The translations under genes and the position numbers were made by a program. A stretch of DNA of 64,000 bases from NCBI GenBank assembly GCA_019695035.1, contig JAIBAU010000002.1, forward strand, positions 124,001-188,000, in the 5' to 3' direction. Within the stretch, counting starts at the first letter, position 1. Every line of letters begins with the position of its first letter. Under the pieces are notes generated by a model, which was given only the letters and a program-made list of their open reading frames with translations, had not been told where the DNA came from and did no database searches. This stretch comes from Caulobacteraceae bacterium (lineage in GTDB: Bacteria; Pseudomonadota; Alphaproteobacteria; Caulobacterales; Caulobacteraceae). Below, in pieces: positions 26,065 to 32,850 of this stretch.

Positions 26065-26856
26065 CTAGACCACGGCCTTCAGCCTGGGCCGTGGTTGATG
26101 GAAGAACAGGGCCTGGCCGATCATCGCCTTCACCGTTTCCTCGCTGAAGGGTTTGGTGACCAGGAAAGCGGGCTCCGGCCGGCTGCCGGTGAGCAGGCGC
26201 TCCGGGTAGGCCGTGATGAAGATCACCGGCACGTCGTAGCTCCTGAGGATTTCACCCACGGCTTCGACGCCGCTTGAGCCGTCAGCCAGGCGAACATCCG
26301 CCAGAACCAGCCCGGGCGTGCGGTTGGCGACCAGTCCCACGGCCTCCTGATGGGTGGCGGCCACGCCGATGATCCGGTGGCCCAGGTCATCCGCCAGCCG
26401 CTGCAGGTCGAGCGCGATGACGGGTTCGTCCTCGATAATGAGCACGTCCGTGGCCAGTTGGCCCTCAATCGATCGCTGGGCCGCCTCGAAGCGGTGTCGG
26501 GCCGACAGTTCGTCGACGCCCAGGATGTAGGCGGTCTCGGCGAGACTGAAGCCTTCCATCAGGACCAGCAGGAGCGCGGTGCGGTGCTCGGGCGTCATGC
26601 GCTGGAGACGCTGGTCCGCGGGCAGCCTGCGCGGCGCGTCGATCGAATGGCCGTTCAACGCCAGCCGCCAGGTGTCGTGAAGGGCCCTGAACAGGGCGGT
26701 GCGAAGGGCGGCGCTGCGGTCGAGGTGGACGTGACCGGACAGCAGGTTCTCGAGCGCCGCCTGCACCAGCGCGTCGCCCTCGGCCTGCGACCCCGTCAAG
26801 GCGCGCGCGTAGCGCCTCAGATAGGGCGTGTGCCGGATGATGGGCTCGGTCGACAT
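26065..26856 (-). CDS. phyR: Anti-anti-sigma response regulator PhyR
   Basis: 263 aa. The N-terminal half mimics an ECF sigma factor (RHTPYLRRYARALTGSQAEG with the sigma2-like region, and MTPEHRTALLLVLMEGFSLAETAYILG, sigma4-like). The C-terminal half (from about residue 137) is a receiver: LIIEDEPVIALD, phospho-acceptor Asp187 in VLADVRLADG, ITAYPER and Lys235 in LVTKPF. When phosphorylated, PhyR binds NepR and frees the sigma factor EcfG, turning on the general stress response. An EcfG-like promoter lies upstream, in line with autoregulation. The partners ecfG and nepR are 3-3.7 kb away rather than adjacent. Confidence 0.93.
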   Translation of the reverse strand: MSTEPIIRHTPYLRRYARALTGSQAEGDALVQAALENLLSGHVHLDRSAALRTALFRALHDTWRLALNGHSIDAPRRLPADQRLQRMTPEHRTALLLVLMEGFSLAETAYILGVDELSARHRFEAAQRSIEGQLATDVLIIEDEPVIALDLQRLADDLGHRIIGVAATHQEAVGLVANRTPGLVLADVRLADGSSGVEAVGEILRSYDVPVIFITAYPERLLTGSRPEPAFLVTKPFSEETVKAMIGQALFFHQPRPRLKAVV

Positions 26857-26886
26857 GATGAACCTTGGAGACGCCTCGCACTGGAG

Positions 26887-26911
26887 AACACCTTGGGCGC
26901 GGGGCTGTTCC
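26887..26911 (-). promoter_or_regulatory. EcfG-like promoter of phyR
   Basis: On the minus strand: GGAAC (26911-26907), 16-nt spacer, TGTT (26890-26887), one mismatch to CGTT. The phyR ATG is about 30 nt downstream. Confidence 0.55.
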
Positions 26912-26960
26912 GCGAACCTTCGCCCGCTCCGGGGGTTGTGATGGGCGACAAGGAGCCCTC

Positions 26961-27110
26961 ATGACCGATCCGCAGCCCCAGACGCCCTCCGAGCCCGTGG
27001 TGCAGCCCGCCCCGCCCCCGGAAATCAGCCCGCCGAACCCATCTCCCGAGACCCCGCCGATCGACCCCGGCGTCGGCGCGCCCGAAGACCCTCGCCCGCA
27101 CGATTCGTAG
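26961..27110 (+). CDS. Small proline-rich protein
   Basis: 49 aa from the ATG at 26961 with AGGAG 5 nt upstream. Composition is dominated by Pro, Glu and Asp (for example PAPPPEISPPNPSPETPP), with no predicted fold. It lies between phyR (divergent) and the KGG stress gene. The good ribosome site and placement in the stress locus support a real small gene. I recognise no family, and codon usage alone cannot prove it. Confidence 0.5.
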   Translation: MTDPQPQTPSEPVVQPAPPPEISPPNPSPETPPIDPGVGAPEDPRPHDS

Positions 27111-27175
27111 GCCTGACAAGTCTTTTCCCGCCCGCCAGCCTGACAAGCTTGTGAACGTCCGGAGGCCCCTTCCGG

Positions 27176-27200
27176 GGAACCACGGTCAAGCTGGCGGGTT
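27176..27200 (+). promoter_or_regulatory. EcfG-like promoter of the KGG stress gene
   Basis: GGAAC (27176-27180), 16-nt spacer, GGTT (27197-27200), one mismatch to CGTT. Start codon 42 nt after the -10 element. Confidence 0.62.
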
Positions 27201-27241
27201 GAGCCCTCATCAGAGTCGAGTTTTCACGACAGGAGTTCCCC

Positions 27242-27508
27242 ATGGCGCAGAGCCCCGGAAACGAACGGACAGGCGCTTCCCGCCGAGGTTTCGCCTCGAT
27301 GGATCCCGCGCGGCAGCGCGAGATCGCCCGCAAGGGCGGCGCGAGCGTTCCGGCCGAAAAACGCAGCTTCTCCCAGGACCGCAGCCTGGCCGCCGACGCC
27401 GGCCGCAAGGGCGGCGAAGCCTCGCACGGCACGCGCTCCAAGCGGCAGAATGGCCGGAGCCAAGGCGCCGGAAGCCAGGCTGACAACGAGCCTGGAGGCC
27501 GCGCCTAG
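27242..27508 (+). CDS. KGG-motif general stress protein
   Basis: 88 aa, with AGGAG 7 nt before the ATG. Two KGG repeats: RRGFASMDPARQREIARKGGASV and SLAADAGRKGGEAS. Proteins with this motif (GsiB, Con-10 and YciG-like) are hydrophilic and accumulate in desiccation, osmotic and stationary-phase stress. The EcfG-like promoter upstream fits that role. The stop overlaps the egtD stop on the opposite strand in a CTAG palindrome. Confidence 0.87.
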   Translation: MAQSPGNERTGASRRGFASMDPARQREIARKGGASVPAEKRSFSQDRSLAADAGRKGGEASHGTRSKRQNGRSQGAGSQADNEPGGRA

Positions 27509-28443
27509 GGCGGGTTGAGAACGAAGACGGCGAACTCGGGCGCAGGCGATATCCAACTGCGCCCGAGCCGCCATCCGGCTGCCGCGGCCAGGGCTTCGAA
27601 CCCCGCCTCGGTGAACTTGTGTGAGTTCTCGGTGTGCAGGGTCTCGCCCTCCCCGAACAGGAACGCCTGGCCCGCGATGCGCACGACCTGCGGCTTGAGA
27701 CTGACCAGGTGCATCTCGATCCGCTCCAGAGCCTCGTTCCACACGGCCCGGTGTGCGAAGGCGTCGAGATCGAAGTCCGCCCCCGCCTCGCGATTGGCCC
27801 GCTCCAGCAGATTCAGATTGAACGCCGCCGTCACGCCGGCCGCGTCGTCGTAGGCCCGCTCCAGGGTCGCGCGGTCCTTCACGATGTCGGCCCCGATGAT
27901 CAGCGACGCGCGCTCCCCCAGCAGCGTCCGGACCGTCCGCAGGAACACCTCCGCCCCGTCGCGGCCGAAATTTCCGATGGTGGAGCCCGGAAAGAATCCG
28001 ACCGTCGGACGGCCGGCCACCTCGTCCGGGAGACTGATCGGATGGGTGAAGTCCCCGGCCACGGGCCAGACCTCGAGCGCGGGATAGTCGGCGTTGATCC
28101 GCCGCGCAGCCGCATCGAGCGCCTCGACGCTGATGTCCATCGGCACGTAGGCCGACAGCTGCGGGGCCGCATCCAGCAGGATACGGGTCTTGGCGCTGGC
28201 GCCCGATCCGAACTCCACCAGCGCGGCCCCGTCAGGAATGCCGGCCGCCAGCTCAGGAGCGATCCGCGCCAGCAGCGTCGCTTCGGTGCGCGTGGGGTAG
28301 TACTCGGGCAGGGCCGTGATGGCCTCGAACAGGTCCGAACCCCGCTCGTCGTAGAACCACTTGGGCGAGATCGACTTGGGGGTTCGCCGCAGGGCCTCGA
28401 TCAGGTCGTCGCGGAAGGACGCATTGATGGACGTGTCTTGCAC
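27505..28443 (-). CDS. egtD: L-histidine N-alpha-methyltransferase EgtD
   Basis: 312 aa, GTG at 28443 directly after the egtB stop (TGAGTG). Trimethylates histidine to hercynine with three SAM, the first step of ergothioneine synthesis. Typical features: PKWFYDERGSDLFEAIT and LPEYYPTRTEATLL in the substrate domain, SAM motif ALVEFGSGASAKTR (about residues 74-87), VPMDISVEALD and the C-terminal HTENSHKFTEAGFEALA. Paired with egtB in one operon. Confidence 0.95.
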   Translation of the reverse strand: MQDTSINASFRDDLIEALRRTPKSISPKWFYDERGSDLFEAITALPEYYPTRTEATLLARIAPELAAGIPDGAALVEFGSGASAKTRILLDAAPQLSAYVPMDISVEALDAAARRINADYPALEVWPVAGDFTHPISLPDEVAGRPTVGFFPGSTIGNFGRDGAEVFLRTVRTLLGERASLIIGADIVKDRATLERAYDDAAGVTAAFNLNLLERANREAGADFDLDAFAHRAVWNEALERIEMHLVSLKPQVVRIAGQAFLFGEGETLHTENSHKFTEAGFEALAAAAGWRLGRSWISPAPEFAVFVLNPP

Positions 28444-29640
28444 TCAGGCGTCCCTGGCCAGTCGAAGGCCGGCGAAACACCAGCGTTGATGCGGATAATA
28501 GAAGTTGCGGTAGGTCGGGCGTGAATGTCCTTCCGGCGTGGCGTGGCACCCGCCGCGCAGGACCATCTGACCGCTCATGAACTTGCCGTTGTACTCGCTC
28601 GGCGCGCCCTCGGCTGGACGGAAGCCCGGATAGGGTCCGTAGGCGCTGGCGGTCCATTGCCATACGCCGCCGTCGAGCTGGCGCAGGTCCGTCGTGTTGG
28701 CCGCGGCGTGCTCCCATTCAAACTCCGTCGGCAGTCGCGCGCCTGCCCACCGCGCGTAGGCGTCCGCCTCGAACCAGCTGACGTGTTCGACGGGAGCGAA
28801 GAGGTCGAGCGGCCGAAGGCCCGAGAGGCCGAACACGGAGCCATGGCCATCCCAGTAGAGCGGCGCGCTCCATCCTTCGGACTGAACGCGCGCCCAGCCG
28901 TCGGACATCCAGAACTCCGGCCGCCGGTAACCGTCGTCGTCGACGAAGGCCTGCCACTCCCCGTTGGTCACCAGGCGGTCGGCGATCTCGAACGGCTGGA
29001 GGAACACCGGGTGACGCGGCTGCTCGTTGTCGAAGGCGAAGCCCTCGCCCGCCGCCCCCACGTGGACCAATCCGCCTTCGAAGCGTCGAAAGGCCATCGG
29101 GCCGCCCGGCGGCGCAGCCGTGACCGCGACGTCCGCATAGGCCGGATGCAGCGGCGAACGCGAGAACAGATGCAGGATGTCCGAAAGCATCAGTTCCTGG
29201 TGCTGTTCTTCATGGGCCAATCCAAGGTCGAACAGCCAGGCGGCCTGGGGATCGGCGGCGGGAATGGGCCCGTCGAGCCACGCGGCCATACGCGCATCGA
29301 TGGCCTTGCGATAAGCCAGCACGGCTTCGAGCGAAGGCCTGGTGATCGCGCCCCGCTCGGGCCGCGCCACCCGAGCGCCCACGCTCTCATAGTAGGAGTT
29401 GAAAAGCCGGTCGTAGGCCGGATCGACGGGTTGGTAGGCCGCATCCCGCGCCAGCAGCATCTTCTCGAAGAACCAGGTGGCGTGAGCCAGGTGCCACTTG
29501 GTGGGACTGGCGTCCGGCATCGACTGGGCCTGCTGGTCCTCCGGCGCCAGGCCAGCACACAGCCTGAGCGTCCGCGCGCGGACCGCGCGGTAGCGTTCAA
29601 GCCGGCTTGGCGCCGATGCGATTGGCGCGGTCATCGTCAT
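28444..29640 (-). CDS. egtB: Ergothioneine synthase EgtB (hercynine sulfoxide synthase)
   Basis: 398 aa from the ATG at 29640; the longer frame upstream would run through the promoter. Non-heme iron enzyme that joins hercynine with a cysteine-type thiol and O2. The N-terminal DinB-type domain has the iron-binding histidines in KWHLAHATWF (residues 48-57) and HEEQHQEL (143-150). The C-terminal sulfatase-modifying-factor fold ends with WQWTASAYGPYPGF and RGGCHATPEGHSRPTYRNFY. No egtA, egtC or egtE is nearby. Transcribed from a site that overlaps the ecfG promoter. Confidence 0.94.
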   Translation of the reverse strand: MTMTAPIASAPSRLERYRAVRARTLRLCAGLAPEDQQAQSMPDASPTKWHLAHATWFFEKMLLARDAAYQPVDPAYDRLFNSYYESVGARVARPERGAITRPSLEAVLAYRKAIDARMAAWLDGPIPAADPQAAWLFDLGLAHEEQHQELMLSDILHLFSRSPLHPAYADVAVTAAPPGGPMAFRRFEGGLVHVGAAGEGFAFDNEQPRHPVFLQPFEIADRLVTNGEWQAFVDDDGYRRPEFWMSDGWARVQSEGWSAPLYWDGHGSVFGLSGLRPLDLFAPVEHVSWFEADAYARWAGARLPTEFEWEHAAANTTDLRQLDGGVWQWTASAYGPYPGFRPAEGAPSEYNGKFMSGQMVLRGGCHATPEGHSRPTYRNFYYPHQRWCFAGLRLARDA

Positions 29641-29674
29641 CCCAATGGAACCCTTTGCCCCTTCCCGAGCGGCA

Positions 29675-29699
29675 GGAACGCATACCTCAGGTAGGCGTT
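29675..29699 (+). promoter_or_regulatory. Perfect EcfG promoter of ecfG
   Basis: GGAAC (29675-29679), 16-nt spacer, CGTT (29696-29699). Upstream of the sigma gene itself, so the response would be autoregulated. Confidence 0.8.
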
Positions 29700-29701
29700 C
29701 A
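29677..29701 (-). promoter_or_regulatory. Overlapping reverse EcfG promoter of egtB-egtD
   Basis: Read on the minus strand: TGAAC (29701-29697), 16-nt spacer, CGTT (29680-29677). It differs from the consensus at one base and shares 23 of 25 bp with the ecfG promoter, so the element is nearly palindromic. The egtB ATG lies 37 nt downstream. Confidence 0.65.
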
Positions 29702-29772
29702 CCGAACGTCCCGCCACCGCGCAGCAGCCGGGTCGCACACCGGCGGAGGGACTTCAACAGGGCGTTTTAGTG

Positions 29773-30360
29773 ATGAGTTTGACCAACCAGGTCGACGAGC
29801 CGACTCCCGAGGCCGGCCGCCAGACCGGAACCGGGCCCGACGCCGATACCTGGCAGAACGATGTGGTGGCCCTGATCCCCGCCCTGAGGGCGTTCGCCTG
29901 GTCTCTCTCCCGCAACGGCTCCGACGCAGACGACCTGGTGCAGGACACCTTGATCAAGGCCTGGACCCATCGGGACAAGTTCGAGCTGGGCACCAACCTC
30001 AGGGCCTGGCTGTTCACGATCCTGCGCAACACCTTCTACACGGCCGCCGTGCGGCGCCGGCGCGAGGTCGCTGACGCGGACGGCAAGCATGCGGCCACCC
30101 TGACCGCCGCCCCCACCCAGGAGTGGAGCGCGGCCCTTCGATCCATGCAATCCGCGTTGCAGCAGCTGCCGGACGAACACCGCGAGGCGCTGATCCTCGT
30201 CGGAGCCGCCGGGCTGACCTACGAGGAGGCCGCCGAGATCTGCGGCTGCGCCCTCGGCACCATCAAGAGCCGAGTGAACCGGGCCCGCAGTCGCCTGCTC
30301 AGGATCATGGACGCCATGGAGCCATCCGACACCTTCGTCTCGACCGACACGCCGGACTAG
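29773..30360 (+). CDS. ecfG: General stress ECF sigma factor EcfG
   Basis: 195 aa from the ATG at 29773; a GTG at 29770 is immediately upstream. Region 2: ALRAFAWSLSRNGSDADDLVQDTLIKAW with the promoter-melting part KFELGTNLRAWLFTILRNTF. Region 4: LPDEHREALILVGAAGLTYEEAAEICGCALGTIKSRVNRAR, which recognises the -35 GGAAC. The NTFYTAAVRRRRE-like segment is typical of the EcfG group. Released from NepR by phosphorylated PhyR. In most relatives nepR is just upstream and co-directional; here it is convergent and the stops overlap (CTAG). Confidence 0.93.
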   Translation: MSLTNQVDEPTPEAGRQTGTGPDADTWQNDVVALIPALRAFAWSLSRNGSDADDLVQDTLIKAWTHRDKFELGTNLRAWLFTILRNTFYTAAVRRRREVADADGKHAATLTAAPTQEWSAALRSMQSALQQLPDEHREALILVGAAGLTYEEAAEICGCALGTIKSRVNRARSRLLRIMDAMEPSDTFVSTDTPD

Positions 30361-30563
30361 TTGCGGCGCGGCGTTCGACCCCGCCGCTTCTTCTCCAGGG
30401 CGGTCACAAGGCGGGTGATGTCCTCCGGAACAGGCGCGGACTCAACAGCCTGGAACATGGCGCGCAGGCGAGACCCGACGGGGTCCAGGCGCTGGGCCTC
30501 CACCGGCGCGGACGGCGACTCCAAGCCCCTCGATCTCTGCTGTCTGGTCAAGACGGTCTCCAT
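30357..30563 (-). CDS. nepR: Anti-sigma factor NepR
   Basis: 68 aa from the ATG at 30563 (METVLTRQQR); an ATG at 30578 would add five residues. The conserved core is LDPVGSRLRAMFQAVESAPVPEDITRLV, matching the NepR pattern of a two-helix clamp (iGxxLRxxf...epvPdxxxxLl). It ends with a basic tail (KKRRGRTPRRN). It sequesters EcfG in unstressed cells and is itself captured by PhyR. Orientation is unusual: tail to tail with ecfG, with a shared CTAG at the stops. A GGAAC with an overlong 18-nt spacer to TGTT lies near its start; I do not count that as a promoter. Confidence 0.8.
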   Translation of the reverse strand: METVLTRQQRSRGLESPSAPVEAQRLDPVGSRLRAMFQAVESAPVPEDITRLVTALEKKRRGRTPRRN

Positions 30564-30653
30564 GCATCCACGTAACATGGGACAGGGGTCGGCCGGTTCC
30601 CGCTGCGGGGCCTGCCTGCCGTCGATTTCGGCCCGGCGTGGCGCCGGAGTGAC

Positions 30654-30679
30654 GGAACATTCGCACTCGGGCCCCGGTT
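30654..30679 (+). promoter_or_regulatory. EcfG-like promoter of the Gly/Tyr-rich protein gene
   Basis: GGAAC (30654-30658), 17-nt spacer, GGTT (30676-30679). About 40 nt upstream of the ATG at 30719. Confidence 0.58.
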
Positions 30680-30718
30680 GCTCTCCCAGTCAGAAACCCC
30701 ACGACGGGAGCCTCCACA

Positions 30719-31657
30719 ATGCCTCACCGCAGCAGCTTCGAAAGCGACCGGAATAGCGGCCGCGACAGCGACCAGGACGACGAACACGGCGGCCGGGGAC
30801 GCCAGGCCTCGCGATACGGTTCGTCGGGCGAAAGCCGTTCGTGGGACGAGAACGGCGGTTCCGGCTACGGGGCCTCCCGCGGCGGCCTCGGCCGCTCGGG
30901 CGAGGATGAGCGCGACGACTATGGACGGCGGCAGTCCTACGGCTACAGCGGGGGCGGCTCGGGTCGCTACGACGACGAGCAGGGCTATCGCGAGGGCGGC
31001 TACAGCGCCGGCGAGGACTATGCCGGCGGCTATGGGCAGTCGCGGTACGGCCACGGCAGCGGCGGGCGCCCCGACCGCTATGCCCGCGAGAGCCAGGGCG
31101 GTCGGGGCTACGGCGGTCAGGGCTACGGGGCCGGCGGCTACGGTCTCCAGGGATCGGATCAGGGTTTCGACGGCGATTACGGCCAGCGCGGCCAGGGCGG
31201 GTTCGGTTCGGGCGGATCGTCCGGTTCGAGCTACACCGGCGGCAGCCAGGGTCAGTCCGGGCATTCGTCCTACGGCTACCAGCAGGGCGGCTACGCGCAG
31301 GGCGCCCAGATCTGGCAAGGTTCGGGACAGGACGTGGCGGGCGGTCGCTCCAGCCAGGGGCAGGGTCAGGTCGGCCAGTCCTCACGCCACGACTTCGAGC
31401 CGGACTATCTGCACTGGCGCGACAGCCAGATGCGCAGTCTGGACGAGGACTACCATGCCTGGCGCGACGAGCGCCGGCAGAAGTTTTCCAGCGATTTTGA
31501 CGAGTGGCGCAACCAGCGCCGGGCGTCCACCCAGACCGGCCAGACCGGCTCCCAGTCCGGCGGCCGCGGCAGTCAAACCCTCTCCCAGGCCGGGGGCGGC
31601 TCAACCGTCAGCAAGGCCTCGGACGGGGACGGCCCGGCCGATCACAAGAAGTCCTAG
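30719..31657 (+). CDS. Gly/Tyr/Ser/Gln-rich disordered stress protein with C-terminal SWFGD-like motif
   Basis: 312 aa. About residues 1-225 are low complexity, full of GGYG, YGG, RYG and GQ units (GYGGQGYGAGGYGLQG, SGSSYTGGSQGQSG), with very few hydrophobic residues. A charged, aromatic segment then recurs with a roughly 14-17-residue period: PDYLHWRDSQMRSLDEDYHAW and FSSDFDEWRNQRR. This resembles the short motif seen in proteins annotated as SWFGD domain. No signal peptide, so cytoplasmic. Composition resembles phase-separating prion-like domains of eukaryotic RNA-binding proteins, which is only an analogy. EcfG-like promoter upstream. Confidence 0.8.
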   Translation: MPHRSSFESDRNSGRDSDQDDEHGGRGRQASRYGSSGESRSWDENGGSGYGASRGGLGRSGEDERDDYGRRQSYGYSGGGSGRYDDEQGYREGGYSAGEDYAGGYGQSRYGHGSGGRPDRYARESQGGRGYGGQGYGAGGYGLQGSDQGFDGDYGQRGQGGFGSGGSSGSSYTGGSQGQSGHSSYGYQQGGYAQGAQIWQGSGQDVAGGRSSQGQGQVGQSSRHDFEPDYLHWRDSQMRSLDEDYHAWRDERRQKFSSDFDEWRNQRRASTQTGQTGSQSGGRGSQTLSQAGGGSTVSKASDGDGPADHKKS

Positions 31658-31675
31658 GCGGCCTTCGCTCTGGAG

Positions 31676-31707
31676 AAAGGGCCCGGCGGCGCTCCCGCCG
31701 GGCCTTT
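31676..31707. terminator. Bidirectional terminator between disordered protein and SCP2 genes
   Basis: GGCCCGGCGG pairs with CCGCCGGGCC, flanked by AAA and TTT on the outside, between two convergent stops. Confidence 0.8.
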
Positions 31708-31713
31708 GCCGGC

Positions 31714-32019
31714 TCAGCCGCGCAGCAGCGGGCCGAGGCGTTGGGCCAGCATCATGTCGCCCTGGACGCGGAGCTTGCCCTGCATGAAGGCCATCATGCC
31801 GTCGAGCTCGCCGGCCGCCATCGCCAGGAAGTCGTCCTTCGAGATGGAGATGGTGGCGTCGGCCGCGGCGTCCTCGTTCGTCACCGTGTTGGGCGTCGAG
31901 GCGCCGTCGATGAAGATCTTGCCGTCGGCTCCGAGATCGATCTTCACGGTCTTGCCGAGGCCGGAGTTTTCTCCGAGCCGGCTGCGGATTTGGTCGGTGA
32001 TGGTGGCCAGGTCGGTCAT
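31714..32019 (-). CDS. SCP2 sterol-binding-domain protein
   Basis: 101 aa. A single SCP2 lipid-binding fold: TVKIDLGADGKIFIDG (first strands), ADATISISKDDFLAMAAGELDGMMAFMQGKLRVQGDMMLAQRL (binding helix and closing strands). Such single-domain proteins bind fatty acyl or sterol-like ligands; in bacteria the ligand is usually unknown. No signal peptide. It stands alone in its transcription unit, separated from the convergent upstream gene by a terminator. Confidence 0.88.
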   Translation of the reverse strand: MTDLATITDQIRSRLGENSGLGKTVKIDLGADGKIFIDGASTPNTVTNEDAAADATISISKDDFLAMAAGELDGMMAFMQGKLRVQGDMMLAQRLGPLLRG

Positions 32020-32115
32020 CGGGAGGCTCCGTGGATGGTCCCTCGCCTCTAGCCTGTCGCGCGAAACAAGCCAAGCGGCAGCCGCAAGGCTGACCTAGCG
32101 GAAACCCTTGCGGGC

Positions 32116-32850
32116 CTAGCGAAGGGCGTGGATCGCGAGCCGCTCGTAGTAGGGCCGCGCCGCATCGGCCAGCCGGGCCAACTCGCCGTCCAGGCGAGGC
32201 GTCGCCTCCGCCGGGGGCGGGCCGAAACCCGTCGAACGCTCCACCGCGTCGTACCAGGCCGGCGCCCAGACTCCGTCGCTCGCGCGCGGCCCCGACGGCC
32301 AGGCCAGCATGGCGTCGTCGAAGGGAATTCCCACGGCCGCACATAGCCGGCCCAGCGCGCCGCGCGGGTCCGCCAGAACATCGACGCCCTCGATGACCGG
32401 CGGCGCCCGTCCCAGGCGATCAGCCTCCCGATCGAACAGCTCCGCCTGCCGCTCCACGCCGATGTCGGACAGGGTGGGATGCTCTCGCTTCTTCACATAG
32501 GAGGCCAGAACGCGGGCCGGATCGCGGATCAGGAACGCGTTGCTGCAGGCCGCCGTCCAGTCCAGGCCGAACTCCGGCAGCATGTGATGGGTCATATGTT
32601 TCTGATACCAGACGGCCCTCCCCCCCGGCGGCGGTCCGGCCATGGCGCGGGCGACGTCGCGCCAGTCGTTGGGCTGTGACCCGAGCACCTCCTCCCGCAT
32701 GGGGTGGTCCAGGCCCGTCGCGGCCAGGAAGGCGGCGTAAAACGGCTCGTCGACCACGGCGCAGTCGGGCCGGTTCTCGAAGGCCCGCATCATCGCTGTG
32801 GAGATGTTGCGGGGACCCGACCACATGGCGATCCGGACAAGCCCGCTCAT
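32116..32850 (-). CDS. Sulfotransferase-like P-loop protein paired with the aminotransferase-fold gene
   Basis: 244 aa. The opening IAMWSGPRNISTAMMRAFENR corresponds to the 5'-phosphosulfate-binding loop of sulfotransferases, and FLIRDPARVLASYVKKREHP fits the 3'-phosphate-binding region. CAVVDEPFYAAFLAATG is typical of a bacterial/plant subgroup. In plants, a related sulfotransferase-like domain occurs fused to an aminotransferase-like domain; here the same two occur as adjacent genes overlapping by 4 bp (ATGA). Substrate unknown. A real sulfotransfer reaction has not been shown for the subgroup as far as I know. Confidence 0.78.
   Translation of the reverse strand: MSGLVRIAMWSGPRNISTAMMRAFENRPDCAVVDEPFYAAFLAATGLDHPMREEVLGSQPNDWRDVARAMAGPPPGGRAVWYQKHMTHHMLPEFGLDWTAACSNAFLIRDPARVLASYVKKREHPTLSDIGVERQAELFDREADRLGRAPPVIEGVDVLADPRGALGRLCAAVGIPFDDAMLAWPSGPRASDGVWAPAWYDAVERSTGFGPPPAEATPRLDGELARLADAARPYYERLAIHALR

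Noticed and set aside
30576..30600. GGAAC upstream of nepR as an EcfG promoter
   Set aside because: The only TGTT is 18 nt away and overlaps the possible first start codon, so spacing is outside the accepted range.
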